Source: Sandaracinus sp.
GTDB taxonomy: Bacteria > Myxococcota_A > Polyangia > Polyangiales > Houyiibacteriaceae
Reading direction: 5' to 3'
DNA: 64,000 bases
Assembly (NCBI GenBank): GCA_002699025.1
Contig: PABA01000050.1
Coordinates: forward strand, 124,001 to 188,000
Shown here: piece by piece, positions 55,951 to 64,000 of the stretch
Position numbering within the stretch: position 1 is the stretch's first letter
Layout: the number at the start of each line of letters is the position of its first letter
The notes under the pieces: model-generated
The model's database searches: none
What the model saw: the letters and a program-made list of their open reading frames with translations, nothing else
What the model was told of the DNA's origin: nothing
Made by a program: the position numbers and the translations under genes

Positions 55951-57486
55951 CTACTCGGCCGCTGGGAGCCAGAGGCTGAAGGCCACGCCCTCCGTCGCCT
56001 CGTCCAGCACGGCGCGCCCGCCCTGATCGGAGACGAGGCGACGCACGACGGCGAGGCCGAGGCCCGTGCCCGACGGCTTGGTCGTGAAGAACGGCTCGAA
56101 GACGCGCGCGGCCACGTCCGGCTCGAGCGGCGGCCCGTCGTTGGCCACGGAGAGGCCGACCTCGTCCCCCTGACGCACCGCGGCGACGCGCACCGTGCCG
56201 CCCTCCCCGGCGTGCCCCATCGCGTTGTGGAGCAGGTGCGCGAGCGCCTGCCGCAGCAGGAGCGCGTCCGCCCGCACGCGCGCCTCGCCGACGTCCACGT
56301 CGAAGCGCACCCGCGCGCAGAGCTCCGGCGCCTCCGCCTGGAGCCCCTCGAGCGTGTGCCGCACGAGCGGGTCGAGCAGATGATCCCGCAGCCGCGGCTC
56401 GAGCGGCGCGGCGAAGTGCACGAGGTCGTTCACCAGCCGGTCGAGGCGCCGCGACTCCTCCTCGACCATGCCCATCAGATCGTCGACGCCCTCGCCGCGC
56501 TTCAGCCGGCGCCGCATCTGGCTCGTCGCCTGATAGAGCACCGCCAGCGGGTTGCGCACCTCGTGAGCGAGCTGCGCGGCCATCTGGCCGAGCGCCGCGT
56601 GACGCTCCTGCCGCGCCATCTCCTGCCCCAGCGCGCTGACCTGCTCGGCGGCGCTCACCATGGCGGCGAAGAGCTGCACGGCGGCGAAGTCGCGCTCGGC
56701 GATGTGGCGCCCGGTGACGAGGAGCACGTAGGCGACCCGCTCGTCGACGAAGACCGGCGCCACGGCCCCGCGGGTCAGGCCGAGCTCGGACATCAGCCCC
56801 TCCGCGTCGACGTCGGCGGCCAGCTCGCGCAGGAGCTTGCTCCCCACCCGCGGCATGTTCTCGATGAAGAGCCCCTCGCGCCCCGAGACCACGCTCGAGA
56901 CGCGCTCCATGGCCTCGAGCGGGATGCGCCGCTCGGAGATCGGGGCGAGGAGCTTCTGGTGCTCGGCGAGCTGCGTCGCGTCCGCCGCCGTGAAGACCGA
57001 GTAGCGGAGCGAGACCTCCACCGCCGGTCCGTCGTCGTGGAGCTCCCAGAGCGCCAGGTTCCAGCCGAGCCCCTCGAAGATCGAGCGAGAGCCGGCGAGG
57101 AGCGCGTCGAGGCCGGTCATGGCGGCGCTCCGCCGGTCGACGTAGAGCGCGCTGAGCCGGCCGATCGTCGACCGGAGGTCGGCGGCCTCGGTCGCGTCCT
57201 GGCCGACGAGCACCACGCCGAGCTCGCTCACCCGGCCGACGCGCGCGTCGAGCGCGACCCGGCGCCGTCCCCGGAGGACGAGCCGGAACACGTCTCCCTG
57301 CGCGCAGCTCCCATCGAGGAGCGCCGTGGGGAGGTCCTCGGCCAGCTCGTCGATGCGCCGCCCGACGAGCGCCCCCGCCGGGGCCCCGAGGAGCGCCCGC
57401 AGCGCCGCGTTGGCCGCCGCGACCTCACCGCCCGCGCGCACCACGAGCGCGGGATCGGGCAAAGCGTCGAAGACGGCGTCGAACAC
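55951..57486 (-). CDS. Cytosolic PAS-GAF histidine kinase
   Basis: A 511-residue kinase with no membrane segment. A PAS domain (about 1-100, FDALPDPALVVRAGGEV) is followed by a GAF-like region (about 115-285). HisKA has the phospho-acceptor His in LAHEVRNPLAVLYQA. HATPase has an N box (LLHNAMGHAGEGG), VANDGPPLEP, an F box (FEPFFTTKPSGTG) and LGLAVVRRLV. The response regulator is not adjacent, so it is an orphan kinase. It starts with GTG at 57486. Confidence 0.88.
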   Translation of the reverse strand: MFDAVFDALPDPALVVRAGGEVAAANAALRALLGAPAGALVGRRIDELAEDLPTALLDGSCAQGDVFRLVLRGRRRVALDARVGRVSELGVVLVGQDATEAADLRSTIGRLSALYVDRRSAAMTGLDALLAGSRSIFEGLGWNLALWELHDDGPAVEVSLRYSVFTAADATQLAEHQKLLAPISERRIPLEAMERVSSVVSGREGLFIENMPRVGSKLLRELAADVDAEGLMSELGLTRGAVAPVFVDERVAYVLLVTGRHIAERDFAAVQLFAAMVSAAEQVSALGQEMARQERHAALGQMAAQLAHEVRNPLAVLYQATSQMRRRLKRGEGVDDLMGMVEEESRRLDRLVNDLVHFAAPLEPRLRDHLLDPLVRHTLEGLQAEAPELCARVRFDVDVGEARVRADALLLRQALAHLLHNAMGHAGEGGTVRVAAVRQGDEVGLSVANDGPPLEPDVAARVFEPFFTTKPSGTGLGLAVVRRLVSDQGGRAVLDEATEGVAFSLWLPAAE

Positions 57487-57544
57487 GGAGGCCAGTCTCC
57501 CGAGGCTGGGCGCGCACGCAAGGCGAAAGCCCGGCCCGCGAGGG

Positions 57545-58207
57545 TCAACGCACGAAGGGGCCTCCGCCCGGCGGCGGACCGGCTCGATGCGGCGGCGGTC
57601 CAGGCGGCGGTCCAGGCGGCGACCCGGGCGGGGCCGCCGGTCGGCTCCGACGCTCGACGATGGTCAGCACCAGGGCGGCGAGCCCGAGCAACCCGCTCCC
57701 GCAGCAGCTCCCGGCACAGGGGCCTCCCGCGAGGATCAGCGTCTGGTCGAAGAGCTCGGCGAAGACCATCACGACCAGGTCCATCGGGATGGACACGATC
57801 CAGAAGAGGCAGCCCGCCCACTCGTACTGCTCCCAGAGCCAGGTCGTGAAGGGCCACTCCACCTCGAACATGCCCTCCGGGTCGATGGCCAGGGAGAGCG
57901 CGACGCCGACCGCCAGCGCGAAGACCAGCCCGACCGCCGCGATGGCCTGACCGGCGCGCCCCCCACGCGCCAGGAGCGCCGCGAGCCCGCCGAGCAGCGC
58001 GCCCGGGAGCACGCCGAAGCCCCCCGCGAGGAGCGCCGCGGCGGCGACGTCCGCGTCCTCCACCGGCCGGGAGGTGCGCACGGCGGGGAGGTGCACGGCG
58101 ACCGAGGCGGCGAAGGCGAGCACGACCAGCGCCGTGATCGCGAGGAAGATGCCCCAGAGCATGGCGGACGGGGGCCGGTCCGGCGGCGAGGGCGCGGGGG
58201 GCTGCAC
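57545..58207 (-). CDS. Membrane protein of unknown function
   Basis: A protein of about 220 residues with some four hydrophobic segments (near 17-38, 52-75, 82-103 and 130-152). A CxxxCC pattern (GPCAGSCCGSGLLG) begins the last helix, and the C-terminal tail is made of Pro, Gly and Arg. The GTG at 58207 gives a Pro-rich start; an ATG at 58162 would begin at MLWGIFLA. Neither has a ribosome site. I recognise no family. It may share transcription with the histidine kinase 59 bp downstream. Confidence 0.55.
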   Translation of the reverse strand: MQPPAPSPPDRPPSAMLWGIFLAITALVVLAFAASVAVHLPAVRTSRPVEDADVAAAALLAGGFGVLPGALLGGLAALLARGGRAGQAIAAVGLVFALAVGVALSLAIDPEGMFEVEWPFTTWLWEQYEWAGCLFWIVSIPMDLVVMVFAELFDQTLILAGGPCAGSCCGSGLLGLAALVLTIVERRSRPAAPPGSPPGPPPGPPPHRAGPPPGGGPFVR

Positions 58208-58450
58208 GCAGCCAGTATGGTCCGTCGCTCGGGGCGGGCGAAGAAGCCTGCCGGCCGCCGGGCGGATCCCCCGCGAAGCGCTTGCGTGGCCGGCGCAAGC
58301 GCTGCGTCTCCCCGCCAGGCGCGACGCCACTCCCGGGGCCTCCCGACCCCGCTCGGCGCTCGCCGGAGCCGCCGGACCCCGCACCTCTTCAGGCCCGGTC
58401 GCCGAGAGGCCCAGGGAACGGAACGTGCAACTCACGCCCCAGGAGTCCTC

Positions 58451-58990
58451 ATGCCCCGCTTTCTCGCCCCCCTCCTCCTCGCCTCGTTCGCGCTCGGCGC
58501 CACCGCCCCGGCCTCCGCCCAGGACGGCCCCGACGAACCGCTCGTCCTGCTCATGGTGAGCCGGACCGACGCGGTGGACGAGACGGCGGTCGTCGACGCG
58601 CTCGGCCGGGAGGGCGTCCAGGCCGTGACGCTCGAGCATCCCCGCGCGCCCTACCTCGACGCCATCGTGCTCCTGGTCGAGGAGGACGGGCGGCGCGCGA
58701 TGGCCTTCGTGCGCGGCGCCCGCGGCATCGAGCTCCGCATGCTCCGGGCCGGCGCGGGCGCGAGCCCCACGGACGCCGGCCGCTGGATCGCCGCGCCCCT
58801 CGCCGCCTTCATCCGCGCCGAGTGGCGACCGGCGCCGCTCCGGGAGGCCTGGGCCAGCAGCCAGAGCTGCGCCGAGCCCGCGCCGAACGACTTCATCGCG
58901 CGGGTGCGCGACGGCGTGGTCGATCCCTGGGCCTTCGTCGTCGTCGCCGAGCAGATCGACGCCCCCGCCATCGCCGACCCCTGGCGCTAG
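58451..58990 (+). CDS. Secreted protein of unknown function
   Basis: A 179-residue protein with a clear signal peptide ending in PASAQ and AGGAG 6 nt before the ATG. The mature part begins with alternating strands and helices (PLVLLMVSRTDAVDETAVVDAL) and has no known motif. Two Cys near the C-terminus cannot be assigned. The frame is open further upstream, but the ribosome site and signal peptide decide the start. A 25-bp tandem array begins 4 nt after the stop. Confidence 0.65.
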   Translation: MPRFLAPLLLASFALGATAPASAQDGPDEPLVLLMVSRTDAVDETAVVDALGREGVQAVTLEHPRAPYLDAIVLLVEEDGRRAMAFVRGARGIELRMLRAGAGASPTDAGRWIAAPLAAFIRAEWRPAPLREAWASSQSCAEPAPNDFIARVRDGVVDPWAFVVVAEQIDAPAIADPWR

Positions 58991-58994
58991 CCGA

Positions 58995-59069
58995 GCGAGC
59001 GCTCCGAATGCGAGCGACGGCGAGCGCTCCGAATGCGAGCGACGGCGAGCGCTCCGAATGCGAGCGAGA
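58995..59069. repeat. Three 25-bp tandem repeats
   Basis: GCGAGCGCTCCGAATGCGAG followed by CGACG is repeated at 58995, 59020 and 59045, the last with two changes at its end. The array starts 4 nt after the stop of the 58451 gene and lies just before the convergent TonB receptor gene. Confidence 0.85.
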
Positions 59070-59089
59070 ACGAGCGAGAGCGGCGAGCG

Positions 59090-61723
59090 TCAGAAGTCGA
59101 CCTTCACGCCCGCGTAGACCGTGAAGGGGCGCGTCGGCCGGGCGCCGAAGGGGCGGCGGCTGGCGATGGGCTGCTGGTTCAGGACGTTCTCGGCGCGCGT
59201 GTAGACGCGCAGGCGCTCGGTCGTCTGCCACCAGGCCACCACGTCGACCATCACGTAGTCGTCCGTGAAGACGCCCTCGTCGCCCTGCCCCGCCTCCTCG
59301 CGCATCTCGCCGACGTAGGTCGCCACGACGCGCCCCCCGGCGACCTCGTGCTCGAGGCCGGCCTGGAGCTGCCCCTGGTGCTCGGGCACGTAGGGCAGCG
59401 CGTCCCCCTCGCGCACATCGCCCCAGGTCGGGTCGCCGCTCGAGAAGGACGACTGGAAGCGCGAGCCCGTGTACGTGTAGGTCAGCCGGAGCGGGATGGC
59501 GAAGTCGCCGGCCTCGAAGGTCCAGCTCGCCACCGCCTCGACGCCCCAGACGAGCACCTCGCCGCCCTCGAACTGCCGGTCGAGCACGCCGCTCGTGCAG
59601 CCGCTCGAGAAGGTGCAGGTGCCCGTGAGGTTCTGGTAGTCGTTCACGAAGCCCACCAGCTCGAGGTGCCGCCCCCGCTCCCCGTCCTGGTAGCGCACGC
59701 CGGCCTCGTAGCTGATGCTCGTCTCTGGCTGCGGCGCCGCCTCGGGCTCGGCGGGCTCGGTGGGGCCGATGCTCAGCGAGACCGGCGAGAAGCCCCGGTG
59801 CACGCCCGCGAGCACGCTGAGGTGCTCGGCGATGCGGTAGTTGGCGCCGAGGCCCGGGAGCACCATCGCGTCGACCTGCGAGACCTCCCGATCGCCCGAC
59901 TCGCCGCGCGTCTTCACGACCTCCGTGCGCACGCCCGGGCTGAGCGTGAGCCCCGCGACCTCGATGCCGTAGGTCAGGTAGCCGGCGAAGGCGAAGGCCC
60001 AGCTCAGGTTGTCCGTGACCAGGTTCGAGTCGCCGGTCGGCACGAGCTCCCCGCTCCGCATCAGGTGCTCGTACTCCGTGTGCTCGCGGCGCACCTCGTC
60101 CTGGTGGAAGCGGAGACCGACCTCGATGTCGTGGTCGACGACGCCGGTCTCGAAGTGGAGGCGCGCGCGCGTCTGGCCGCCCTGGGAGACGAAGCGCCGG
60201 GCGTTGTCGATCAGCCAGATGTTCTCCTCGGCCGAGGCGCTGTCCTCGACGCCACGGAGCACGTCGTAGAAGACGGCGCGCACGCCGGTCGGGCTGAGGA
60301 GCACCTCGCGCGGGGTCTGGCTCTGATCGCCGAAGCGGTTGAAGCGCAGCCAGGAGCGCTCGAGGTCGTGGCGGTAGACGTCCGTGACCATCTGGAAGCG
60401 CTCGCCGAGCTCGAGGCGCCAGGTGAGCTGCACCTGCGTGCGCCACCACTTCATGCGGTCGTCGGCGCTGGCGGCGTAGCGGCGGTTCGGGTCGGCCTCG
60501 AAGTCGGCGTCGCTGAGACCGAGGTAGGTCTCGTTGGAGCGCTCGCGCTGGAAGCCGAGCTTCAGCTCGAGGCGCTGGTAGAGGCGCTCGTCCGGGTCGG
60601 TCTGGAGGAAGCCGCGGAGCATGAAGTCGCTCCGGTGGAAGCCCGTGTCGCGGTTCGAAGAGTCGATCTCCTTGAAGCCGTCGGAGGCGACGTCGAGGGC
60701 CTCGAAGAGGAAGCCGCCCCAGCGGTTGGAGGCGCCGTAGTGGAGGTGGAGCTTGCGCGTGTTGTAGAGGCCCCAGCTGAGGTCCATGCCCCCCTCGGGG
60801 CGCGTCGGGATGGTGCGCGAGAGGAGGTTGAGGGCGCCGCCGATGGTCTGCGGGCCGTAGAGGAGGGCCGAGGGGCCCTTGAAGACCTCCACGCCGACCA
60901 TCCGGGTCATGAGCGGGAAGTAGTAGGCGGCGGGGGCCGCGTAGGGGGCCGGCCCGAAGAGGACGCCGTCCTCCATGAGCGTGATCTTCTTGGAGCGCTC
61001 CGGGTTGCCGCCGCGGAGGCCGATGTTCGGGCGGAGGCCGAAGCCGTCCTCGGTGCGCACGTAGACGCCGGGGACCTGGAGGAGCACGGAGTGGGGGTCG
61101 TCGTACTCGAGCTGCTCGAGCTGCTCCTGCCCGAGGGTCTGGGCCGAGCCACCGAGGCGGAGCAGGTCCTCCTCCTGGTAGCCGACGACCACGACCTCGC
61201 GGAGCGTGAGGTCCTCCTCGTCGACGTCGTCTTCGCCCTCGTCCTCGTCCTCGTCGCCGGCGCCGGCGTCACCTTCGGCCTCGCCGGCCTCCCCCGCGGC
61301 GGCCTCCTCGAGGGAGGCGCCTTCGGCCTCCGCCTCCTCGATCTCCTCGAGCTCCTCCTCCGTGAGGACGAAGAGCTCCTCGTCCTCGGCGGGCGGCGGA
61401 TCCTGGCCTGGAGGCGGCTCATCGTCCCCGGCGGGCGGCGGCTCCTCCACCGGCGCCTCGCTGGGCTCTCCGGCGGCCTCATCCTGCTCGCCCTCCGCCG
61501 GCGCCTCGCCCACCTCCGCGGGGACGTCCTCGGCCGGCGCGTCCCCCTCGACGGGCTCCTCGGCGGGCGCGTCACCTTCCGCGTCCTCGCTCGGTGTCTC
61601 GCCCTCCAGACCGGCGTCGCCGTCCGGCGCGCCCGCGTCCGGCGTGCCCGCGTCCGGCGTGCCCTGGGCCGACGCCACCCACGGCGCCATCACCAGCAGC
61701 GCCACCACCACCGTGCTTCTCAT
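59090..61723 (-). CDS. TonB-dependent outer-membrane receptor with a long acidic N-terminus
   Basis: An 877-residue receptor. The signal peptide (about 1-19) is followed by about 150 residues of Asp, Glu, Pro and Ala, with runs such as DEDEDEGEDD. The plug follows (about 172-300, LREVVVVGYQ, then VFKGPSALLYGPQTIGGAL), and then a barrel ending in FTVYAGVKVDF. The receptor resembles the FecA-type iron transporter group. The acidic stretch is not the usual FecA signalling domain and could hold metal. The ATG at 61723 overlaps the HTTM gene stop, giving an imelysin-HTTM-receptor operon. Confidence 0.88.
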   Translation of the reverse strand: MRSTVVVALLVMAPWVASAQGTPDAGTPDAGAPDGDAGLEGETPSEDAEGDAPAEEPVEGDAPAEDVPAEVGEAPAEGEQDEAAGEPSEAPVEEPPPAGDDEPPPGQDPPPAEDEELFVLTEEELEEIEEAEAEGASLEEAAAGEAGEAEGDAGAGDEDEDEGEDDVDEEDLTLREVVVVGYQEEDLLRLGGSAQTLGQEQLEQLEYDDPHSVLLQVPGVYVRTEDGFGLRPNIGLRGGNPERSKKITLMEDGVLFGPAPYAAPAAYYFPLMTRMVGVEVFKGPSALLYGPQTIGGALNLLSRTIPTRPEGGMDLSWGLYNTRKLHLHYGASNRWGGFLFEALDVASDGFKEIDSSNRDTGFHRSDFMLRGFLQTDPDERLYQRLELKLGFQRERSNETYLGLSDADFEADPNRRYAASADDRMKWWRTQVQLTWRLELGERFQMVTDVYRHDLERSWLRFNRFGDQSQTPREVLLSPTGVRAVFYDVLRGVEDSASAEENIWLIDNARRFVSQGGQTRARLHFETGVVDHDIEVGLRFHQDEVRREHTEYEHLMRSGELVPTGDSNLVTDNLSWAFAFAGYLTYGIEVAGLTLSPGVRTEVVKTRGESGDREVSQVDAMVLPGLGANYRIAEHLSVLAGVHRGFSPVSLSIGPTEPAEPEAAPQPETSISYEAGVRYQDGERGRHLELVGFVNDYQNLTGTCTFSSGCTSGVLDRQFEGGEVLVWGVEAVASWTFEAGDFAIPLRLTYTYTGSRFQSSFSSGDPTWGDVREGDALPYVPEHQGQLQAGLEHEVAGGRVVATYVGEMREEAGQGDEGVFTDDYVMVDVVAWWQTTERLRVYTRAENVLNQQPIASRRPFGARPTRPFTVYAGVKVDF

Positions 61724-63162
61724 CGACTCTCTCCGTGCGCCCAGCGCACCGGGGCCTCGTCCGGCCCGGGAAGGATCCACTCGGCGGGCGCCAGCCCGTC
61801 CTCGACGGTCGCGAGGTCGACCTCCGGGTCGATCAGCCGCGCCATCGGCCGCCCGTTCAGCGAGGCCAGCGCGTCCACGCGCACCTCCACGCCCTCGCCG
61901 TGGCGCACCACGTACTCGTCCCGGATGTGGTGCGCGAGCTGGAGGATGAGGTCGGGCTGGCCGCTCATCTCCCGCTCTTGGTGCGGCGTGAGATAGCGGC
62001 TCGGCGGCACGCGCAGCTCCCGGCGCCGGCCGGGGACGCGCACCCGGTAGAGCACGCTGCCGTCCTTCTCCCGGCACATCACGCGCCAGCTCCAGCGCAT
62101 CCCCTGCTCGTGCCAGAGCACGTCCCCGCCGTAGGCGTGGGCGCGGAGCGGCGCGAGGACCTGCACCGCCGCCACCAGCACCAGCCCACCGGCGAGCGCG
62201 AGCCGCGCCGGGCTCATGGCGGGGGCGCGCCTCGAGCCAGCCCCCGCCGCGGCGGCGCCCTCCGCGTCGCCCTTCGATGCGCGCTCATGGAAGCGCTTCA
62301 TGAAGCGCTTGGCGAAGCGCCGCGGCCAGTCGGGGGCGAAGAAGACGGTCGCCGCCGCGCTCATGATCAGCGGGAACATCCCGATCGTGAAGAGCAGGTG
62401 CGTGCAGAGGTGGAAGACGAGCAAGAGCCCGTAGGCGGGCCCGCGCGTCCGGCGCCAGCTCAGCCAGAAGGGGATCGTCGTGTCGTAGAGGAAGCCCGCC
62501 CAGCTCATCACCAGCGGCGCCCACTCGTGCTGCACGAGCGCTCCGATGAGCGGCGCCTCCCCCCGCGAGCCGAGCCAGATCCCGAGCGGCTGCGCGTGGA
62601 GCAGCCAGTCCCCCGTGAGCTTCGCCAGCCCCGCGTAGAAGTAGACGACGCCCACCTGCAGCCGGAGCGCCCAGACCATCCAGCGGGGCAGCGTCCGCCG
62701 CGCGCCCCCGAAGAGGCGCCCGTCGAGCCCGCGCACGCGCCCGAGGGGCATGAGCGCCATCCAGAAGGCGAGCAGGCTGACCAGGTAGTAGTGGTTCAGG
62801 TAGTTGGTGACGTCGATCAGCTCGACGTACGTGAAGAGCAGGAAGTAGGCGACGATGGCGACGCGGTAGAAGAGCCCCGCCGCGATCATCAGCCCGAGCA
62901 CGGCGAGCGCGACGAAGGCCGCCTGCATCGCCGCCGGCGAGAGCACCTCCACCCACTCGAAGCCCCAGTAGTGGAAGAAGAAGCGGGGCCGCTCGAAGAA
63001 GCGCTCGACCCAGCCGTTCGCGAGGAAGCGGACGGCGCCGACGAAGGCGAGGAGCCCGAAGAGCACGCGGAAGGCCACGAGCGAGCCCGGGGAGACCGGC
63101 GCGTGGGCCGCCTCCCAGAGCCGCGCGAGGCGACCGCTGTGCTCTCGGGCCGCCTCGCCCAT
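61720..63162 (-). CDS. HTTM-domain membrane protein (vitamin K carboxylase-like)
   Basis: A 480-residue membrane protein. It has about seven hydrophobic segments, with signatures of the HTTM family: an N-terminal LVAFRVLFGLLAF, FFHYWGFEWVEVL, YLLVSL-type helices and a conserved VYFYAGLAKLTGDWLLHAQP. A C-terminal soluble part (about 320-480) is strand-rich. Bacterial HTTM proteins of this kind often neighbour TonB receptors and imelysins in metal-uptake loci. Its ATG touches the stop of the imelysin-like gene (TGATG). Confidence 0.85.
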   Translation of the reverse strand: MGEAAREHSGRLARLWEAAHAPVSPGSLVAFRVLFGLLAFVGAVRFLANGWVERFFERPRFFFHYWGFEWVEVLSPAAMQAAFVALAVLGLMIAAGLFYRVAIVAYFLLFTYVELIDVTNYLNHYYLVSLLAFWMALMPLGRVRGLDGRLFGGARRTLPRWMVWALRLQVGVVYFYAGLAKLTGDWLLHAQPLGIWLGSRGEAPLIGALVQHEWAPLVMSWAGFLYDTTIPFWLSWRRTRGPAYGLLLVFHLCTHLLFTIGMFPLIMSAAATVFFAPDWPRRFAKRFMKRFHERASKGDAEGAAAAGAGSRRAPAMSPARLALAGGLVLVAAVQVLAPLRAHAYGGDVLWHEQGMRWSWRVMCREKDGSVLYRVRVPGRRRELRVPPSRYLTPHQEREMSGQPDLILQLAHHIRDEYVVRHGEGVEVRVDALASLNGRPMARLIDPEVDLATVEDGLAPAEWILPGPDEAPVRWAHGESR

Positions 63163-64000
63163 CAGTCGTTGTCGCCCTCGGCGCGCTGCGGCAGCTCGAG
63201 GTCGAGCACGCCGAGGAACTGCGTCTTCAGTAGATCGGTCAGGGCGCGGATGGCCTCGTAGAGCGGCATCAGCGCGTCCGGGTCGGCGGCCAGCGCCGTC
63301 GGCACGTCGCCCTCGATGGCGTCGGCCGTGGCGAGGGCCGCGTCGATGGCGGCGAGCATGTCCGTCGCGAGGGTCTCGGCGCCGTTCAGCACCAGCAGGT
63401 CGTCGAAGCCCGTGCCCGTCTCGCTGCCGGTGAACACGGCGCGGAAGCCGCGCAGGTTGTTGGCCACGTGCTCGATGGAGCGGTTCGCGTAGAGGGACTC
63501 GCGGAGCTCGGGGCAGACCTCGGCGACGCAGACGTCCGAGAGGCCGGCGGGCTCGGCGAGCTTCATGTCCTTGGTCTCCTTGTCGAGATAGAACATCGCG
63601 TCGCTGAGCGCGTTCAGGGCCTCCTGAGCCGTCGGGAAGAGCTCGCCGCCCTCGGTCATCTCCGCGAGGAAGCCCCCCTCCCAGCGGGCGAGGAGCGCGT
63701 CGGCGTCGCGGCGCACGAGCGCGGCCGCGGTGGCGGCGTAGGCGGCGCGGCGCGCGGGGAGCTCGGAGACGATGGGCGCCCAGAGCCCGTCGCGGTTGAT
63801 GCTCGAGTTCGGCGCGCAGCCGTTGCCCTCGCCCTCGACGAAGAGGAGCGGCTCCATCGCGTCGAGGCCCCGCACGTTGACGTTCTCCGCGGCGAAGGCG
63901 TCGACGTCGACGTAGGCCTCTTCGACGAGCTCCTGATCGACGCGGCAGCGGTTGACGATCGGCCAGGAGTAGATGGCGTCGCGGAGGTCCTCGCCGCCGA
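63162..64000 (-). CDS. Imelysin-family (iron-regulated) periplasmic protein, C-terminal part
   Basis: The 5' end lies beyond the window; the frame is open to base 64000, giving 279 visible codons. The sequence shows AIYSWPIVNRCRVDQEL and then NVRGLDAMEPLLFV, the imelysin core region around its Gly-x-His-x-x-Glu-like site; the usual His is not apparent here (GLDAME). Imelysin proteins (M75, IrpA, EfeO-like) bind iron in the periplasm. Downstream are the HTTM and TonB-receptor genes, with one-base and four-base overlaps. The start and signal peptide cannot be seen. Confidence 0.82.
   Translation of the reverse strand, partial: GGEDLRDAIYSWPIVNRCRVDQELVEEAYVDVDAFAAENVNVRGLDAMEPLLFVEGEGNGCAPNSSINRDGLWAPIVSELPARRAAYAATAAALVRRDADALLARWEGGFLAEMTEGGELFPTAQEALNALSDAMFYLDKETKDMKLAEPAGLSDVCVAEVCPELRESLYANRSIEHVANNLRGFRAVFTGSETGTGFDDLLVLNGAETLATDMLAAIDAALATADAIEGDVPTALAADPDALMPLYEAIRALTDLLKTQFLGVLDLELPQRAEGDND

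Overview
This window is a gene-dense, very GC-rich chromosomal segment. It has about 55 protein genes, extensive stop/start overlaps and almost no AT-rich DNA. The gene content points to a delta-type bacterium of the phylum Myxococcota, most likely order Polyangiales and Sandaracinus-like. The evidence is Asp-Ala-Gly-rich lipoprotein linkers after a CGDDD motif, a Hanks-type Ser/Thr kinase with a long C-terminal tail, FHA and PEGA-like proteins, type IV pilus motors and DUF4266/DUF3570 genes. This placement is inference from style and content; no rRNA or other phylogenetic marker was compared. I saw no rRNA, tRNA, CRISPR array, prophage or insertion sequence.

Layout. 1-2.5 kb: end of purM, purN and a coupled FAD-type protein. 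2.5-10.3 kb: a type IV pilus region (pilT, pilC, pilS) interrupted by a TPR/PEGA-like protein and a Ser/Thr kinase. 10.3-16.9 kb: a lipase, an 850-bp repeat-rich gap, the leftward trpG-trpD-trpC-epimerase operon, a hydrolase and a lipoprotein. 17-20.5 kb: a membrane protein and two convergent FHA/zinc-ribbon paralogues. 20.6-27.3 kb: envelope genes, including an MCE protein with a barrel-like C-terminus and a lipoprotein, SH3, DUF4266 and DUF3570 run. 27.6-31 kb: uppP, manC and manB for polysaccharide precursors. 31-38.5 kb: a large lipoprotein and a hisB-hisH-hisA-hisF operon coupled to a PEGA-like membrane protein. 38.9-44.7 kb: an unusual Hsp70/J-protein pair and gyrA. 44.9-52.6 kb: a SPOR protein, an M15-like lipoprotein, a second PilT-type ATPase, a transpeptidase, a pgi gene broken by an in-frame amber codon, and an FHA-GGDEF cyclase. 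52.8-58.9 kb: rluD, small and lipoprotein genes, and a PAS-GAF histidine kinase. 59-64 kb: a leftward operon of imelysin-like protein, HTTM protein and TonB-dependent receptor, probably for iron or another metal.

Four signals stand out. First, pgi carries TAG where the conserved Gln before the catalytic Glu should be. Second, many transcription units have a TANNNT -10 box 6-8 nt before the start codon, which implies leaderless mRNAs. Third, short tandem arrays repeatedly abut stop codons; one 15-bp array multiplies a complete stop/RBS/start coupling module. Fourth, an Hsp70 has about 195 disordered residues inserted between its ATPase and substrate-binding parts and no lid, and is coupled to a minimal J-protein.
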